64,000 nt of DNA from Streptomyces sp. ISL-87 (GCF_018614095.1 NZ_JAGGOY010000047.1:1-64000), one strand, 5' to 3'; positions 8,661 through 17,011 are shown, counted from the stretch's first letter. Notes: a model not told the origin generated them from the letters alone. Program-made: numbers and translations.

Positions 8661-9524
8661 GTGCACCGCCGGCACAACGGGCTGAAGACCGCCGTACTCC
8701 TGGGCGGGCTGTCCGCACTCATCATCCTCATCGGAAGCTTCTTCGGTCGGGGCGGCCTGATCGTCGCCGTTCTCATCGCCCTCGGGACGAACGCGTACGC
8801 GTACTGGAACAGCGACAAGCTGGCTCTACGCGCGATGCGCGCCCGCCCCGTCAGCGAGTTCGAGGCGCCCGCGCTCTACCGCATGGTGCGCGAGCTCTCC
8901 ACGTCCGCGCGCCAGCCCATGCCCCGGCTCTACATCTCGCCGACCGAGGCCCCCAACGCCTTCGCCACCGGCCGCAATCCGCGCAACGCCGCGGTCTGCT
9001 GCACCGAGGGCATCCTGCGCATCCTCGACGAGCGCGAGCTGCGCGGCGTCATCGGCCACGAGTTGAGCCATGTCTACAACCGAGACATCCTGATCTCGTC
9101 GGTCGCCGGAGCCCTCGCCTCCGTGATCATGTTCCTGGTGAACTTCGCCTGGCTGATCCCGGTGGGCCGGTCCGACGACGACGAAGGCCCCGGTCTCCTC
9201 GGCATGCTGCTGATCATGATCCTCGGTCCGCTGGCCGCGTCGGTGATCCAGCTCGCCATCAGCCGCTCGCGCGAGTACGAGGCCGACGCGTCCGGCGCCC
9301 AGCTCACCGGCGACCCGCTCGCCCTGGCCAGCGCCCTGCGCAAGCTCGACGCCGGCATCAAGCAGCTCCCGCTGCCCCCCGAGCCCCGACTGGAGACGGC
9401 GAGCCACATGATGATCGCCAATCCGTTCCGCCCCGGCGCAGGCGTTTCTAAGATGTTCTCGACTCACCCCCCGATGGCCGAGCGCATCGCCCGGCTCGAA
9501 CAGATGGCAGGCCACGCGCAGTGA
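8661..9524 (+). CDS. htpX: Membrane zinc metalloprotease HtpX (M48 family)
   Basis: This is a membrane-bound quality-control protease with its active site facing the cytoplasm. The 287-residue product has two N-terminal hydrophobic segments (~10-30 and ~30-50). The zinc site HELSH is at 133-137 and the third-ligand motif ExxxD (EYEAD) at 205-209. Two further hydrophobic segments lie between them. I chose GTG 8661 because GGAGGG at 8649-8654 is 6 nt upstream and the product then begins at the family's usual point; an upstream GTG at 8559 would add 34 unrelated residues. Its stop overlaps the next gene's GTG. Confidence 0.93.
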   Translation: MHRRHNGLKTAVLLGGLSALIILIGSFFGRGGLIVAVLIALGTNAYAYWNSDKLALRAMRARPVSEFEAPALYRMVRELSTSARQPMPRLYISPTEAPNAFATGRNPRNAAVCCTEGILRILDERELRGVIGHELSHVYNRDILISSVAGALASVIMFLVNFAWLIPVGRSDDDEGPGLLGMLLIMILGPLAASVIQLAISRSREYEADASGAQLTGDPLALASALRKLDAGIKQLPLPPEPRLETASHMMIANPFRPGAGVSKMFSTHPPMAERIARLEQMAGHAQ

Positions 9525-9913
9525 AAACAATCCTGAACGTCATATGGCTCGTACTCAGCGGCGTTTGGCTGTTCCTGGGGTACTGCCTGGCGGGTGTGCT
9601 CCTCTGCATCACCATCATCGGCATCCCCTTCGGCATCGCCGCCTTCCGCATCGCGGTGTACGCCCTCTGGCCCTTCGGCTACACCACGGTCGAGCGCCGC
9701 GACGCGGGCGCCGCCTCCTGTATCGGCAACGTCCTGTGGCTGATCCTGGCGGGCTGGTGGCTGGCCCTCAGCCACATCGTCACCGGCATCGCCCTCTGCG
9801 TCACGATCATCGGCATCCCCTTCGGCATCGCCAACTTCAAGATGGTCCCTCTCTCGCTGCTCCCGCTGGGCCGCGAAATCGTCCCGACGGACGCGCCGTT
9901 CGCCTCTCGGTGA
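9521..9913 (+). CDS. YccF-like membrane protein (DUF307)
   Basis: A 130-residue inner-membrane protein of unknown biochemical role. It is an internal duplication: the segment CITIIGIPFGIAAFR near residue 29 recurs almost exactly as CVTIIGIPFGIANFK near residue 92. Each copy is preceded by a hydrophobic helix rich in Trp and Leu (VIWLVLSGVWLFLGY and VLWLILAGWWLALSH). This duplicated pattern is the hallmark of the YccF/DUF307 family. The GTG overlaps the htpX stop, so it is probably cotranslated with the protease. Confidence 0.85.
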   Translation: MKTILNVIWLVLSGVWLFLGYCLAGVLLCITIIGIPFGIAAFRIAVYALWPFGYTTVERRDAGAASCIGNVLWLILAGWWLALSHIVTGIALCVTIIGIPFGIANFKMVPLSLLPLGREIVPTDAPFASR

Positions 9914-9971
9914 CGCGGTTCGCCCTGGGGGGCGAGGCCGAGCGGCACGTCGAGATCGTCCTGGCCTGACC

Positions 9972-10058
9972 GGTTCAGCCGGTTCGGCTGGTTCGGACGG
10001 TTCGGACGGTTCGGCTGGTTCGGACGGTTCGGACGGTTCGGCTGGTTCGGACGGTTCG
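9972..10058. repeat. Ten-copy 9-bp tandem repeat
   Basis: The core ggttcg recurs at 9972, 9981, 9990, 9999, 10008, 10017, 10026, 10035, 10044 and 10053, exactly every 9 bp. Units ending in gac and gct alternate in a 27-bp higher-order pattern. It lies between the yccF-like gene and the SMI1-like gene and is not convincingly coding. Confidence 0.9.
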
Positions 10059-10102
10059 CGCAGGTCAGGGCGATTGTCAGTGGGGTCGTCCACTATGAAC
10101 GC

Positions 10103-10627
10103 ATGAACGAGACCGAGCAGTTGCTGGAGCAAGTCGCACACCGCGTACGCAACTCCGCGCAGGGGCACGGAAAGCCCCTGCCGGCCCCGCTGGAGGCCGA
10201 GGAGCCGGCCCGGGCCGCGTGCATACTCGGCTTCGCCCTGCCCCCGCTGCTCGCCGGTCTCCACACCCGCGTCGGGGTGAGCGGGCTCGGGCCGGAGGGC
10301 GGGCTGATGCCGCTGCCCGAAAGCATCGCCGCCTACGAGCGCATGCGCGCCTCAGGCTGGCGCTGGCCGGCCGGCGTGCTGCCGATAGCCGACCACGGCT
10401 GCGGGGTGTACGCCTGCGTCGACTGTCAGTCGGACACCGCCCAAGTCCTGCTGTTCGACCCGAATCCGGGGGCGCCGGAGCTCGCCTGGTCCATCGAGGC
10501 CCGGAGCCTCGCCGACTGGCTGCGCGGCTGGCTCGGCGGCACCGCCTGGTACTGCGAGGACTCCGGCGCGGGGGAGGAGTACGACCTGGAGCTGACGCCC
10601 TGGGCCGGCTTCAGATCCCGGGTGTGA
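10103..10627 (+). CDS. SMI1/KNR4-like (SUKH superfamily) protein
   Basis: A 174-residue cytoplasmic protein with an SMI1/KNR4-like layout. An N-terminal helical region contains the GLHTRVGVSGLGPEGGLMPLPESIAAYE segment, then the characteristic Trp-rich strand WRWPAGVLPIADHGCGVYACVD, then LLFDPNPGAPELAWSIEARSLADWLRGWLGG. Family members include toxin-immunity proteins and general scaffolds, but no toxin gene is adjacent, so the role is open. Its 3' end overlaps the convergent permease gene by 17 bp. Confidence 0.7.
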   Translation: MNETEQLLEQVAHRVRNSAQGHGKPLPAPLEAEEPARAACILGFALPPLLAGLHTRVGVSGLGPEGGLMPLPESIAAYERMRASGWRWPAGVLPIADHGCGVYACVDCQSDTAQVLLFDPNPGAPELAWSIEARSLADWLRGWLGGTAWYCEDSGAGEEYDLELTPWAGFRSRV

Positions 10628-11846
10628 GCCGCCTCCGTACCCCGTAGGCCACCGCGCCCAGCGCCAGCACCGCCGCCCCCGCGACCGCCGACGCGAACGG
10701 CAGCGCGCAGGCCAGCACCACACAGCCGGACAGCCCGACCGCTGCCACGGCCCGGCCCTTGACACCTGAATCGAGAGTCCACGCAGAGACGTTCGCGATC
10801 GCGTAGTAGGCCAGCACGCCGAACGAGGAGAAACCGATCGCGCCCCGCAGATCACTGGTGGCCGCGAGAACCGCCACCACCGCACCCACAGCCAGCTCCG
10901 CATGGTGCGGCACCTGATACCGGGGATGTACGGCGGCCAGCGCGCGCGGCAGGTGGCCGTCCCGGGCCATCGCCAGGGTGGTCCGCGACACCCCGAGCAC
11001 AAGGGCGAGCAGCGAGCCCAGCGCGGCCAGAGCCGCCCCGACCCGGACCACAGGGGTCAGGCCGGGCCAACCGGCCGCACGCACGGCGTCGGCCAGCGGA
11101 GCAGTGGACCCCGCCAGACCGTCGGAGCCCAGCACCGACAGCGCCGCCACCGCTACAGCGGCGTACACCAGCAGGGCGATCCCCAGGGCGAGCGGCACCG
11201 CCCGCGGGATCGTGCGCTCCGGATCACGCACCTCCTCACCCAGGGTGGTGATCCGCGCGTAGCCCGCGAAGGCGAAGAAGAGCAGCCCCGCGCCCTGCAA
11301 CAGCCCCGCGCCGCCCCAGTCCGAGCCACCGAGCCGCCCGGCGTCGGCCGCGCCGGAGGACAGGCACACCACGACGACCCCGGCCAGCACCGCCAGCACC
11401 GCCGCCACGATCACCCGGGCGATCCGGGCCGACTTCTGCATGCCGCCGTAGTTCGCGGCGGTCAGCGCCACCACCGCCGCGACGGCCACCGCATGCTGCT
11501 GCCCGGGCCACACGTAGGCTCCGACGGTGAGCGCCATCGCCGCGCAGGAGGCGGTCTTGCCGACCACGAAGCCCCAGCCCGCCAAGTACCCCCAGAAGGG
11601 CCCGAGCCGCTCGCGCCCGTACACGTAGGTCCCGCCGGAGGCCGGATAGCGGGCGGCCAGCCGCGCCGAGGAGTGCGCGTTGCAGTAGGCCACCAGTGCC
11701 GCCAGCGCGAGAGCCGCCAGGAGCGCCCCGCCGGCCGCGCGTGCCGCCGGGGCGAGCGAGGCGAAAATACCCGCTCCGACCATCGCCCCCAGTCCCACGA
11801 CGACCGCGTCGAAGACTCCCAGGGTGCGCTTCAGCTCTGTGTTCAC
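10611..11846 (-). CDS. APC-superfamily amino acid permease
   Basis: A 411-residue polytopic transporter with about 12 membrane segments. The first helix has the APC signature GLGAMVGAGIFASLAP near residue 18, and AGYARITTLGEEVRDPERTIPRAVPLA near residue 205 matches the conserved helix-6/loop motif. Members import or exchange amino acids, cations or polyamines; the substrate cannot be read from the sequence. It follows the broken SulP gene by 18 bp on the same strand and converges on the SMI1-like gene. Confidence 0.88.
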   Translation of the reverse strand: MNTELKRTLGVFDAVVVGLGAMVGAGIFASLAPAARAAGGALLAALALAALVAYCNAHSSARLAARYPASGGTYVYGRERLGPFWGYLAGWGFVVGKTASCAAMALTVGAYVWPGQQHAVAVAAVVALTAANYGGMQKSARIARVIVAAVLAVLAGVVVVCLSSGAADAGRLGGSDWGGAGLLQGAGLLFFAFAGYARITTLGEEVRDPERTIPRAVPLALGIALLVYAAVAVAALSVLGSDGLAGSTAPLADAVRAAGWPGLTPVVRVGAALAALGSLLALVLGVSRTTLAMARDGHLPRALAAVHPRYQVPHHAELAVGAVVAVLAATSDLRGAIGFSSFGVLAYYAIANVSAWTLDSGVKGRAVAAVGLSGCVVLACALPFASAVAGAAVLALGAVAYGVRRRLTPGI

Positions 11847-11864
11847 GGGCGGAGGGTAACCGGC

Positions 11865-12561
11865 CTAGATGACGCCTTCCCGTCCGGGGAGCGGCGAGCG
11901 CTGCCGCTCCCACCCGTCGAGGGCGGTCAGGCAGGCATGGTCGAGATGACGCAGCCCGCTCAGATCGAGCCGTACCGATGGCCCGTGAGGCAGTGCGTCG
12001 AGGGTGTCCAGGAGCTTGGGCAGCCGCAGGAAGCTGGCGTTCCCCACGACGCGGACGCACAACTCCCGGCCCCGAGAGCGACGGCGGCCCAGTCGGCCCC
12101 CGCCGAGCGAGGCCACTCCGCCGAGTTTCTCCAAGGTCTTGCCCGGCGCCTGCACACCCCCCAGGGCGTACAGCTGTCCGGCGATCAGTACGAGCCCGAT
12201 CCCGGCCAGCATCCCGTGTACGACGGCGACGGAGATCGCCCGGAACCATCTCCCGAGCCGCAGGACGCCCATGCCCAGCTGCACGACCCCCGCGGCCAGC
12301 ACCAGCACCCCGAGCGCCGGCAGACCGTGCGCCCGTACCGCCTCGTAGACGAGCACGGTGAGCCCCGCGGCCGGCCCGCTGACCTGGAGCGAGCTCCCCC
12401 GGAACCACCCGGTGACCAGCCCCCCCGGCCACCCCGGTGACGATCCCCAGCTCGGCCGGCACCCCGGAGGCGACGGCCACCCCGACACAGAGCGGTAGCG
12501 CCACCAGTGCGACGACGACGGACGCTCCGAAGTCTTCGTGGAAATTGCCGGCCCCAGGCAT
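11865..12561 (-). pseudogene. Decayed SulP-family anion transporter with STAS tail
   Basis: Two parts of a SulP transporter survive. The N-terminus, from ATG 12561, reads MPGAGNFHEDFGASVVVALV and continues with PLCVGVAVASGVPAELGIVTGV in one frame. The frame then shifts at a run of seven G (12420-12426 on the plus strand) into GLVTGWFRGSSLQVSGPAAG and on to GIGLVLIAGQLYALGG. A deletion joins this directly to a STAS-like end (CVRVVGNASFLRLPKLLDTL ... LRHLDHACLTAL). A complete protein is about 480-560 residues, so some 250-300 are missing, including most membrane helices. It cannot be a working transporter. Confidence 0.8.
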
Positions 12562-12647
12562 GCGAGAACCCCCTGCCACGCGGTGATGGATGGCACCAGC
12601 GTGCTGGGCGCATCCGCCCACGCCTAGTGACCACAGGGGGCCGGGGA

Positions 12648-12670
12648 GGGGCGTGCGCCGCGCACGCCCC
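12648..12670 (-). terminator. GC hairpin downstream of the YajQ gene
   Basis: A perfect 10-bp stem (12648-12657 with 12661-12670) has a 3-nt loop. It lies between the end of the YajQ gene and the start of the SulP pseudogene, in the ~290-bp gap. No other feature is evident in that gap. Confidence 0.5.
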
Positions 12671-12851
12671 GCACACACCATCCGAGCGCCGACCTCGCAC
12701 CATTCGCCCTGGGGAAGGGCCGGCCCGGAGATCCGTGGCCGGACGGCCGGGACGCAACGAGGGCAGCCGTCGAGGCGGTCCTCGGCGATCTGCCCCCGTT
12801 GTGCCCTGAGAGGGTCGCCCTACGGGCGTATGCGCAGGTTGGAGTCGCTGG

Positions 12852-13340
12852 TCAGCGGTAGTTCACGAACTGGATGGCGAAGTCCAGGTCCTTGCCCTTG
12901 AGGAGCTGCTGGATGGCCTGGAGGTCGTCGCGGCTCTTGGAGCTGACGCGCAGCTCCTCGCCCTGGACCTGCGCCTTGACGCCCTTGGGGCCCTCGTCCC
13001 GGATGATCTTCGCGACCTTCTTGGCGTTCTCCTGGGAGATGCCCTCCTCGATGGTGGCGAAGATCTTGTACTCCTTGCCGGACAGCTGCGGCTCGCCGGC
13101 GTCCAGCGCCTTGAGCGAGATCCCGCGCTTGATCAGCTTGGTCTCGAACACGTCGAGGATGGCCTTGACGCGCTCCTCGGAGTTCGCCTCCATCAGGATC
13201 TTCTCGCCGGACCAGGCGATCGACGCGCCCGTGCCCTTGAAGTCGAAGCGCTGCGAGAGTTCCTTGGCGGCCTGGTTGAGGGCGTTGTCGACCTCCTGCC
13301 GCTCGACCTTCGAGACGATGTCGAAACTGGAGTCGGCCAT
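12852..13340 (-). CDS. YajQ family nucleotide-binding protein
   Basis: A 162-residue protein with the complete YajQ fold: MADSSFDIVSKVERQEVDNA at the start, RFDFKGTGASIAWS near residue 32, and the ending GKDLDFAIQFVNYR. Family members have been described as binding cyclic di-GMP or other nucleotides; the ligand in actinobacteria is not settled. ATG 13340 is favoured because AAGGAG (minus strand, 13350-13355) lies about 10 nt upstream. An upstream extension to 13466 is not conserved-looking. Confidence 0.9.
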   Translation of the reverse strand: MADSSFDIVSKVERQEVDNALNQAAKELSQRFDFKGTGASIAWSGEKILMEANSEERVKAILDVFETKLIKRGISLKALDAGEPQLSGKEYKIFATIEEGISQENAKKVAKIIRDEGPKGVKAQVQGEELRVSSKSRDDLQAIQQLLKGKDLDFAIQFVNYR

Positions 13341-13541
13341 GTGCTGTGGCTCCTTGAAGTCGGCTGTGGTGTGCCCCGGAGGGTGCGGCCGGACATCCCC
13401 GGACCGCTCGACAAAGCCTAGCCACCGCGCCCGCCGGGAGCGCTGATCAATCCGGTGGCGAAGCACCCCCGGCCATCAGGTATCGTTTACGTCGTTGCCA
13501 CAGAGCACCGCCCCAAAGCGGCCTCACCGGCGACATCCCAT

Positions 13542-13623
13542 GGCGGTGTGCCCGAGTGGCCAATGGGAGCGGACTGTAAATCCGTCGGCTTAGCCTACCC
13601 AGGTTCGAATCCTGGCGCCGCCA
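13542..13623 (+). tRNA. tRNA-Tyr (GTA)
   Basis: The 82-nt sequence folds as a class II tRNA with a long variable arm. The acceptor arms 13542-13548 and 13616-13622 pair with one G-U, and the discriminator is A13623. The anticodon stem gcgga/tccgt closes loop ctgtaaa with GTA at 13576-13578. The T arm contains ggttcgaatcc. CCA is not encoded. Confidence 0.95.
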
Positions 13624-13632
13624 CGCGATGTG

Positions 13633-13670
13633 AGACCCCCGTTACTGCGGAAACGCAGTGACGGGGGTCT
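13633..13670. terminator. Terminator between tRNA-Tyr and the convergent gene
   Basis: A 17-bp stem (13633-13649 with 13654-13670, one G-U pair) is capped by a GAAA tetraloop and followed by tct. Being symmetric, it can serve both tRNA-Tyr and the gene converging from the right. Confidence 0.85.
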
Positions 13671-13681
13671 TCTCGCATGCG

Positions 13682-14194
13682 TCACTCCACCGACAGGTGG
13701 TACGTCGTGTCGACCCAGAAGCCGTCCTTGGCCGCCGCCTTGATCTCCAGCACGAACTGGCCCGCCGGGAGTGGACTGAGGCCGCACCACAGCCCCCAGG
13801 CGATCCGGGGTATCCCCATGACGGGGAACGGCTTCGAGGAGAACTCGCTCAGCGACAGCGGCGAGCCGTTCAGGTCCGCCTCCGCCCGCTCCACGTCCAG
13901 CCGCCACGGCCTGGTCACGAACGGCACCGCCTTGCGCTCGGTGTTCAGGACCGGGAAGAACACCGGCCGGCCCGCGGGGATGCCGCACCGCCGCACCACC
14001 CGTCCGCCGTACGTGCCCGCGAGGAACCAGAGATCCTCGGGCTGCCGCCAGTCGGCGTACCTCCCCGTGGTGTCGCTGACCGGGCTCCGGTCCTCCGGCG
14101 CGGACAGCGCCCACTGCCACCACCGGGCGGCCAGCCGGCCGCCCTCCGCCTCGTCGATGCGCCAATCACCGTCGCCCATGCCCCACCCCGGCAC
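13682..14194 (-). CDS. Conserved hypothetical protein
   Basis: A 170-residue soluble protein with no signal peptide or membrane helix. It resembles a widespread uncharacterised family recognised by RWWQWALSAPEDRSPVSDTT near residue 24, LWFLAGTYGGRVVRRCGIPA near residue 54 and FFPVLNTE, with conserved Trp and Cys. The start is uncertain: GTG 14194 or ATG 14179, five codons later. It converges on tRNA-Tyr with a shared terminator. No function is assigned. Confidence 0.7.
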   Translation of the reverse strand: MPGWGMGDGDWRIDEAEGGRLAARWWQWALSAPEDRSPVSDTTGRYADWRQPEDLWFLAGTYGGRVVRRCGIPAGRPVFFPVLNTERKAVPFVTRPWRLDVERAEADLNGSPLSLSEFSSKPFPVMGIPRIAWGLWCGLSPLPAGQFVLEIKAAAKDGFWVDTTYHLSVE

Positions 14195-14257
14195 CTCGTG
14201 CGACCGTCCCCTGCGGTCGATTTCGTTGTGACCCTATCGGGCGGTCAGCCCGTACCA

Positions 14258-14725
14258 ATGAGGGCATTCGGTCGTTCATCCGGCGTGAACTGGACTTCTG
14301 ACACGCGCAGCAAGGTAGGGGGCGGAGTACTGCTCGCCCTGCTCGGCGCCGGGCTCCCGGCCCTGGTGGGGGCGGCACTGCACAGCCATGTGGGGGAGGC
14401 GTACGAGGAGACCCGGCTGTACTTCGGCACCGCGCGCCCCGACGGCAGGCCCCCGATCGGGGAGGATGAGTTCATGCGGTTCCTGGACCGCGAGATCACC
14501 CCCGCCTTCCCCGAGGGGCTGACCGTCCACGACGGCTACGGGCAGTGGCGCGGGCAGGACGGCAAGTCCGTCCGCGAGACCTCGTACGAGGTGGTGCTCC
14601 TCTACCCCGAGAAGGAGGCCGAGGACCGCAGCGTGCGCATCGAGCGGATCCGGCAGGCGTACGAGGCGCAGTACCAGCAGGACTCGGTCGGGCGGTCCGA
14701 CGACAAGGTGAGCGCGGAGTTCTGA
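14258..14725 (+). CDS. DUF3574 domain protein, probably exported
   Basis: A 155-residue protein with a basic N-terminus and one hydrophobic segment (VGGGVLLALLGAGLPALVGA, residues ~22-41) that may act as a signal or anchor. The mature part matches DUF3574: LYFGTARPDGRPPIGEDEFM, then FLDREITPAFPEGLTVHDGY, then VRETSYEVVLLYP, and an IRQAYEAQYQQDSVGR end. ATG 14258 is preferred over GTG 14285 because only the former keeps the basic stretch before the hydrophobic segment. The function is unknown. Confidence 0.7.
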   Translation: MRAFGRSSGVNWTSDTRSKVGGGVLLALLGAGLPALVGAALHSHVGEAYEETRLYFGTARPDGRPPIGEDEFMRFLDREITPAFPEGLTVHDGYGQWRGQDGKSVRETSYEVVLLYPEKEAEDRSVRIERIRQAYEAQYQQDSVGRSDDKVSAEF

Positions 14726-14779
14726 CCGTGACTCAGCGGGCCGGCCCGGCTCGGTCCGTCCAGCCCGCCCCGGATGCGC

Positions 14780-15436
14780 TCAGTTGCCCGCCACGTCCTT
14801 GACGGCCACCGCGACCGGGATGGATCCGGAGACGAGCTCCAGGGTCAGACCGGCTGTCGCCGGAGTCTCGATCAGCTCCGCCAGTACCGCCGCCACATCG
14901 TCGCGCGCGATCGCCCCGCGCCCCGTGCGGGCCTCCAGCCGGACCAGGCCCGTACCGGCGTCGTCGACCAGCGAGCCCGGGCGCAGCACCGTCCACTCCA
15001 GGCCCAGGCGGGTACGGACGTGGTCGTCCGCCTCGCCCTTCGCCCGCAGGTAGGCGTCGAACACGTCATCGCCCTCGTGCCAGGCGTCCGCGCCCATCGA
15101 AGAGACCATCAGGAAGCGCCGTACGCGGGCCCGTTCGGACGCGTCGGCGAACAGCACCGCCGCGCCCCGGTCCACCGTGTCCTTGCGCGCGATGCCGCTG
15201 CCGGGCCCCGCGCCGGCCGCGAACACCGCCGCGTCCGCGCCCTGAAGGATCCCCGCCACATGCTCGACCGACGCCGACTCCAGGTCGCAGAGCACCGGCT
15301 CGGCGCCCGCCTCCCTGAGGTCGTCGCCTTGTGCCGGATCGCGGATGATGCCCGCGACCTCGTACCCGCGTGCGGAGAGCAGCCGCTCCAGCCGCAGCGC
15401 GATCTGACCGTGTCCACCCGCGATGACGATGCGCAT
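14780..15436 (-). CDS. Atypical SDR, NAD(P)-binding protein
   Basis: A 218-residue Rossmann-fold protein of the NAD(P)H-binding atypical short-chain dehydrogenase group. MRIVIAGGHGQIALRLERLL contains the glycine-rich nucleotide loop. DLESASVEHVAGILQGADAA matches the second nucleotide-binding stretch, and LMVSSMGAD is the usual core strand. YLRAKGEADDHV replaces the YxxxK helix found in active SDRs, and LEWTVLRPGSLVDDAGTG follows. Substrate and activity are not evident. It converges on the DUF3574 gene and starts about 50 bp from the amidohydrolase 3' end. Confidence 0.85.
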   Translation of the reverse strand: MRIVIAGGHGQIALRLERLLSARGYEVAGIIRDPAQGDDLREAGAEPVLCDLESASVEHVAGILQGADAAVFAAGAGPGSGIARKDTVDRGAAVLFADASERARVRRFLMVSSMGADAWHEGDDVFDAYLRAKGEADDHVRTRLGLEWTVLRPGSLVDDAGTGLVRLEARTGRGAIARDDVAAVLAELIETPATAGLTLELVSGSIPVAVAVKDVAGN

Positions 15437-15490
15437 GTCCCGACCGTACGACGAGCCGGGCTCCCACGCCCGCGAACACCCGGCGAACGT

Positions 15491-16939
15491 TCAGGGTCCG
15501 GGCTCCGTACGGCCCTGTCGGGGCAGGTCCAGGGCCACCGCCACGGCCGAGTCGCAGTACTCCCGTACCGCGCTCGTACGGGCTACCACCCTCCCCCGGT
15601 GAATCACGATCCGGCTGTAGGCCAGGGACAGCACAGCTGCGATCCGGTCTCCGCGTACGGCGAGCAGCTCGGCCGGGAAGCCCGCCTCCACCCGTACCTC
15701 GGGCAGGCCCATGGCCTCGCGGGCGGCGGCGCTGACCGACTCGTACGCCTCGGCGGCCCGGAGCCCGCCCTGGGAGGCCAGGAGGTACGCGGCTTCGAGC
15801 GGGTCCCCGCGGCCGACCGGATTCCCGGCGTCCCTTAGCGCCCCGCTGCCGGCCGCGACCCGGACCCCGGCCGCGCGCAGGAGGCGTACGGGCGCGGTGC
15901 GCAGGCCGCGGCGCTCCAGGGCCGCGCAGTCGCCCTGGGGCAGGCAGGTCACCCGTACCCCGGCTGCGGCCAGCTGGTCGGCGGCCCGGTTCGCCGCGTC
16001 GAGCGGCAGCCGCGCCAGGCCGCCGCAGGGGCCGATAGCCACCCCGGGGCGCAGTCCGCCGGCCATCGCCGCGAGCCGGGCCAGGCGGGCCGGATCGTCA
16101 CCGTCCGTGTGCAGATCCACTGGGCAGCCGTGTTCGGAGGCGAGTTCCAGGACGGCTTCGAGGAAGCCGGTCGGGTCGGGGTCCAGGTCGGGGCAGCCGC
16201 CGATCACGGAGGCGCCCATTTTGACCGCGTCCCTCAGCATGGCGAGCCCGTCCGCGCCGGCCACGCCGGTCAGCAGCCGCGGTACGGCCACGGTCGTCAG
16301 GTCGGTGAGCCCGCGCAGCGAGCGGCGGGCCTGGAGCACGGCCTCCATGGGACCGAGGCCGTGCATGTCGCCGATCCGCACGTGGGACCGGACGGCGGTG
16401 GCTCCGTGGCCGAGCTGGAGCAGGGCCGCCTCGGTGGCCCGGCGCTGGACCTCGTCGGGGGTGTACGAGACCGGCCCCTCGCCGTCCGCCGTCAAGGCGG
16501 TGTCCCCGTGGGCGTGCGGCTCGGCGGGGGCGGGGAGCAGCAGGTAGCCGCTGAGGTCCACGCGGGACAGGGCGGGCGCGGGCAGGCTGCCCGCGGTGCC
16601 GACGGCCTGGATCCGGCCGCCGCTGAGCCGGACGTCGACGGTACGGCCGTCGGTGAGGCGGGCCCCGGCGAGCAGCAGGGTGGTGGCCTCGGCGGCGGCC
16701 GCGTACCCGCTGCCGACCGGGCGGGGGTGGGCGGGGCCGGGGCCGCGGGTGGGGCTGTGACCAGGGTTGTGGGCAGGGGTGTGACCAGGGGTGTGACCAA
16801 GGCCGTGAGCGGGGTTGTGACCAGGACTGTGGGTGGCGCAGGGGCCGTGGGCGGGATCGCGCTCGGGGCCATCGGCGCCGCCCTCGCCGCGGCCGCCACG
16901 CGGGGAGTGGGACGGCTGCTGCGGTTGGCTGTCGGACAT
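15491..16939 (-). CDS. Amidohydrolase-superfamily protein with His-rich N-terminus
   Basis: A 482-residue protein similar to cytosine deaminase-like amidohydrolases: beta-sandwich strands (LLLAGARLTDGRTVDVRLSG), then EPHAHGDTALTAD with the HxH motif, SHVRIGD, and VDLHTDGDDP. The expected fourth metal histidine position reads AIGPCGGLARLP, and the late Asp region reads GSGALRDAGNPVG, so the metal site may be incomplete. Residues ~15-75 form a His/Gly/Pro repeat (THSPGHNPAHGLGHTPGHTP-like) absent from catalytic relatives. ATG 16939 has AGGAG (16946-16950) six bases upstream; a farther GTG would add an Ala-Thr run. Confidence 0.75.
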   Translation of the reverse strand: MSDSQPQQPSHSPRGGRGEGGADGPERDPAHGPCATHSPGHNPAHGLGHTPGHTPAHNPGHSPTRGPGPAHPRPVGSGYAAAAEATTLLLAGARLTDGRTVDVRLSGGRIQAVGTAGSLPAPALSRVDLSGYLLLPAPAEPHAHGDTALTADGEGPVSYTPDEVQRRATEAALLQLGHGATAVRSHVRIGDMHGLGPMEAVLQARRSLRGLTDLTTVAVPRLLTGVAGADGLAMLRDAVKMGASVIGGCPDLDPDPTGFLEAVLELASEHGCPVDLHTDGDDPARLARLAAMAGGLRPGVAIGPCGGLARLPLDAANRAADQLAAAGVRVTCLPQGDCAALERRGLRTAPVRLLRAAGVRVAAGSGALRDAGNPVGRGDPLEAAYLLASQGGLRAAEAYESVSAAAREAMGLPEVRVEAGFPAELLAVRGDRIAAVLSLAYSRIVIHRGRVVARTSAVREYCDSAVAVALDLPRQGRTEPGP

Positions 16940-16975
16940 CGCGCGCTCCTGCGGTGGCTCGGGCGGTTCCTGGGC

Positions 16976-17011
16976 GGTGGCGGTGGCGGTGGCCGTGGCC
17001 GTAGCCGTGGC
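16976..17011. repeat. Hexanucleotide tandem repeat upstream of the amidohydrolase
   Basis: Six 6-bp units (three ggtggc, then cgtggc, cgtagc, cgtggc) lie 37 bp upstream of the amidohydrolase start. The gap from here to the tRNA-Thr promoter (17012-17331) holds no supportable gene; it contains only short direct repeats such as the paired gtgacccaggg / gtcacccaggg near 17170-17195. Confidence 0.75.

Noticed and set aside
9464..10264. Minus-strand frame with (SEP/AEP)n repeats opposite the yccF-like gene and the 9-bp array
   Set aside because: The repeat is a multiple of 3 and stays open by construction; it overlaps well-supported genes on the plus strand at both ends.
13441..13541. Promoter for tRNA-Tyr (tatcgt near 13481)
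   Set aside because: No acceptable -35 hexamer lies at the right distance, so the match is too weak to annotate.
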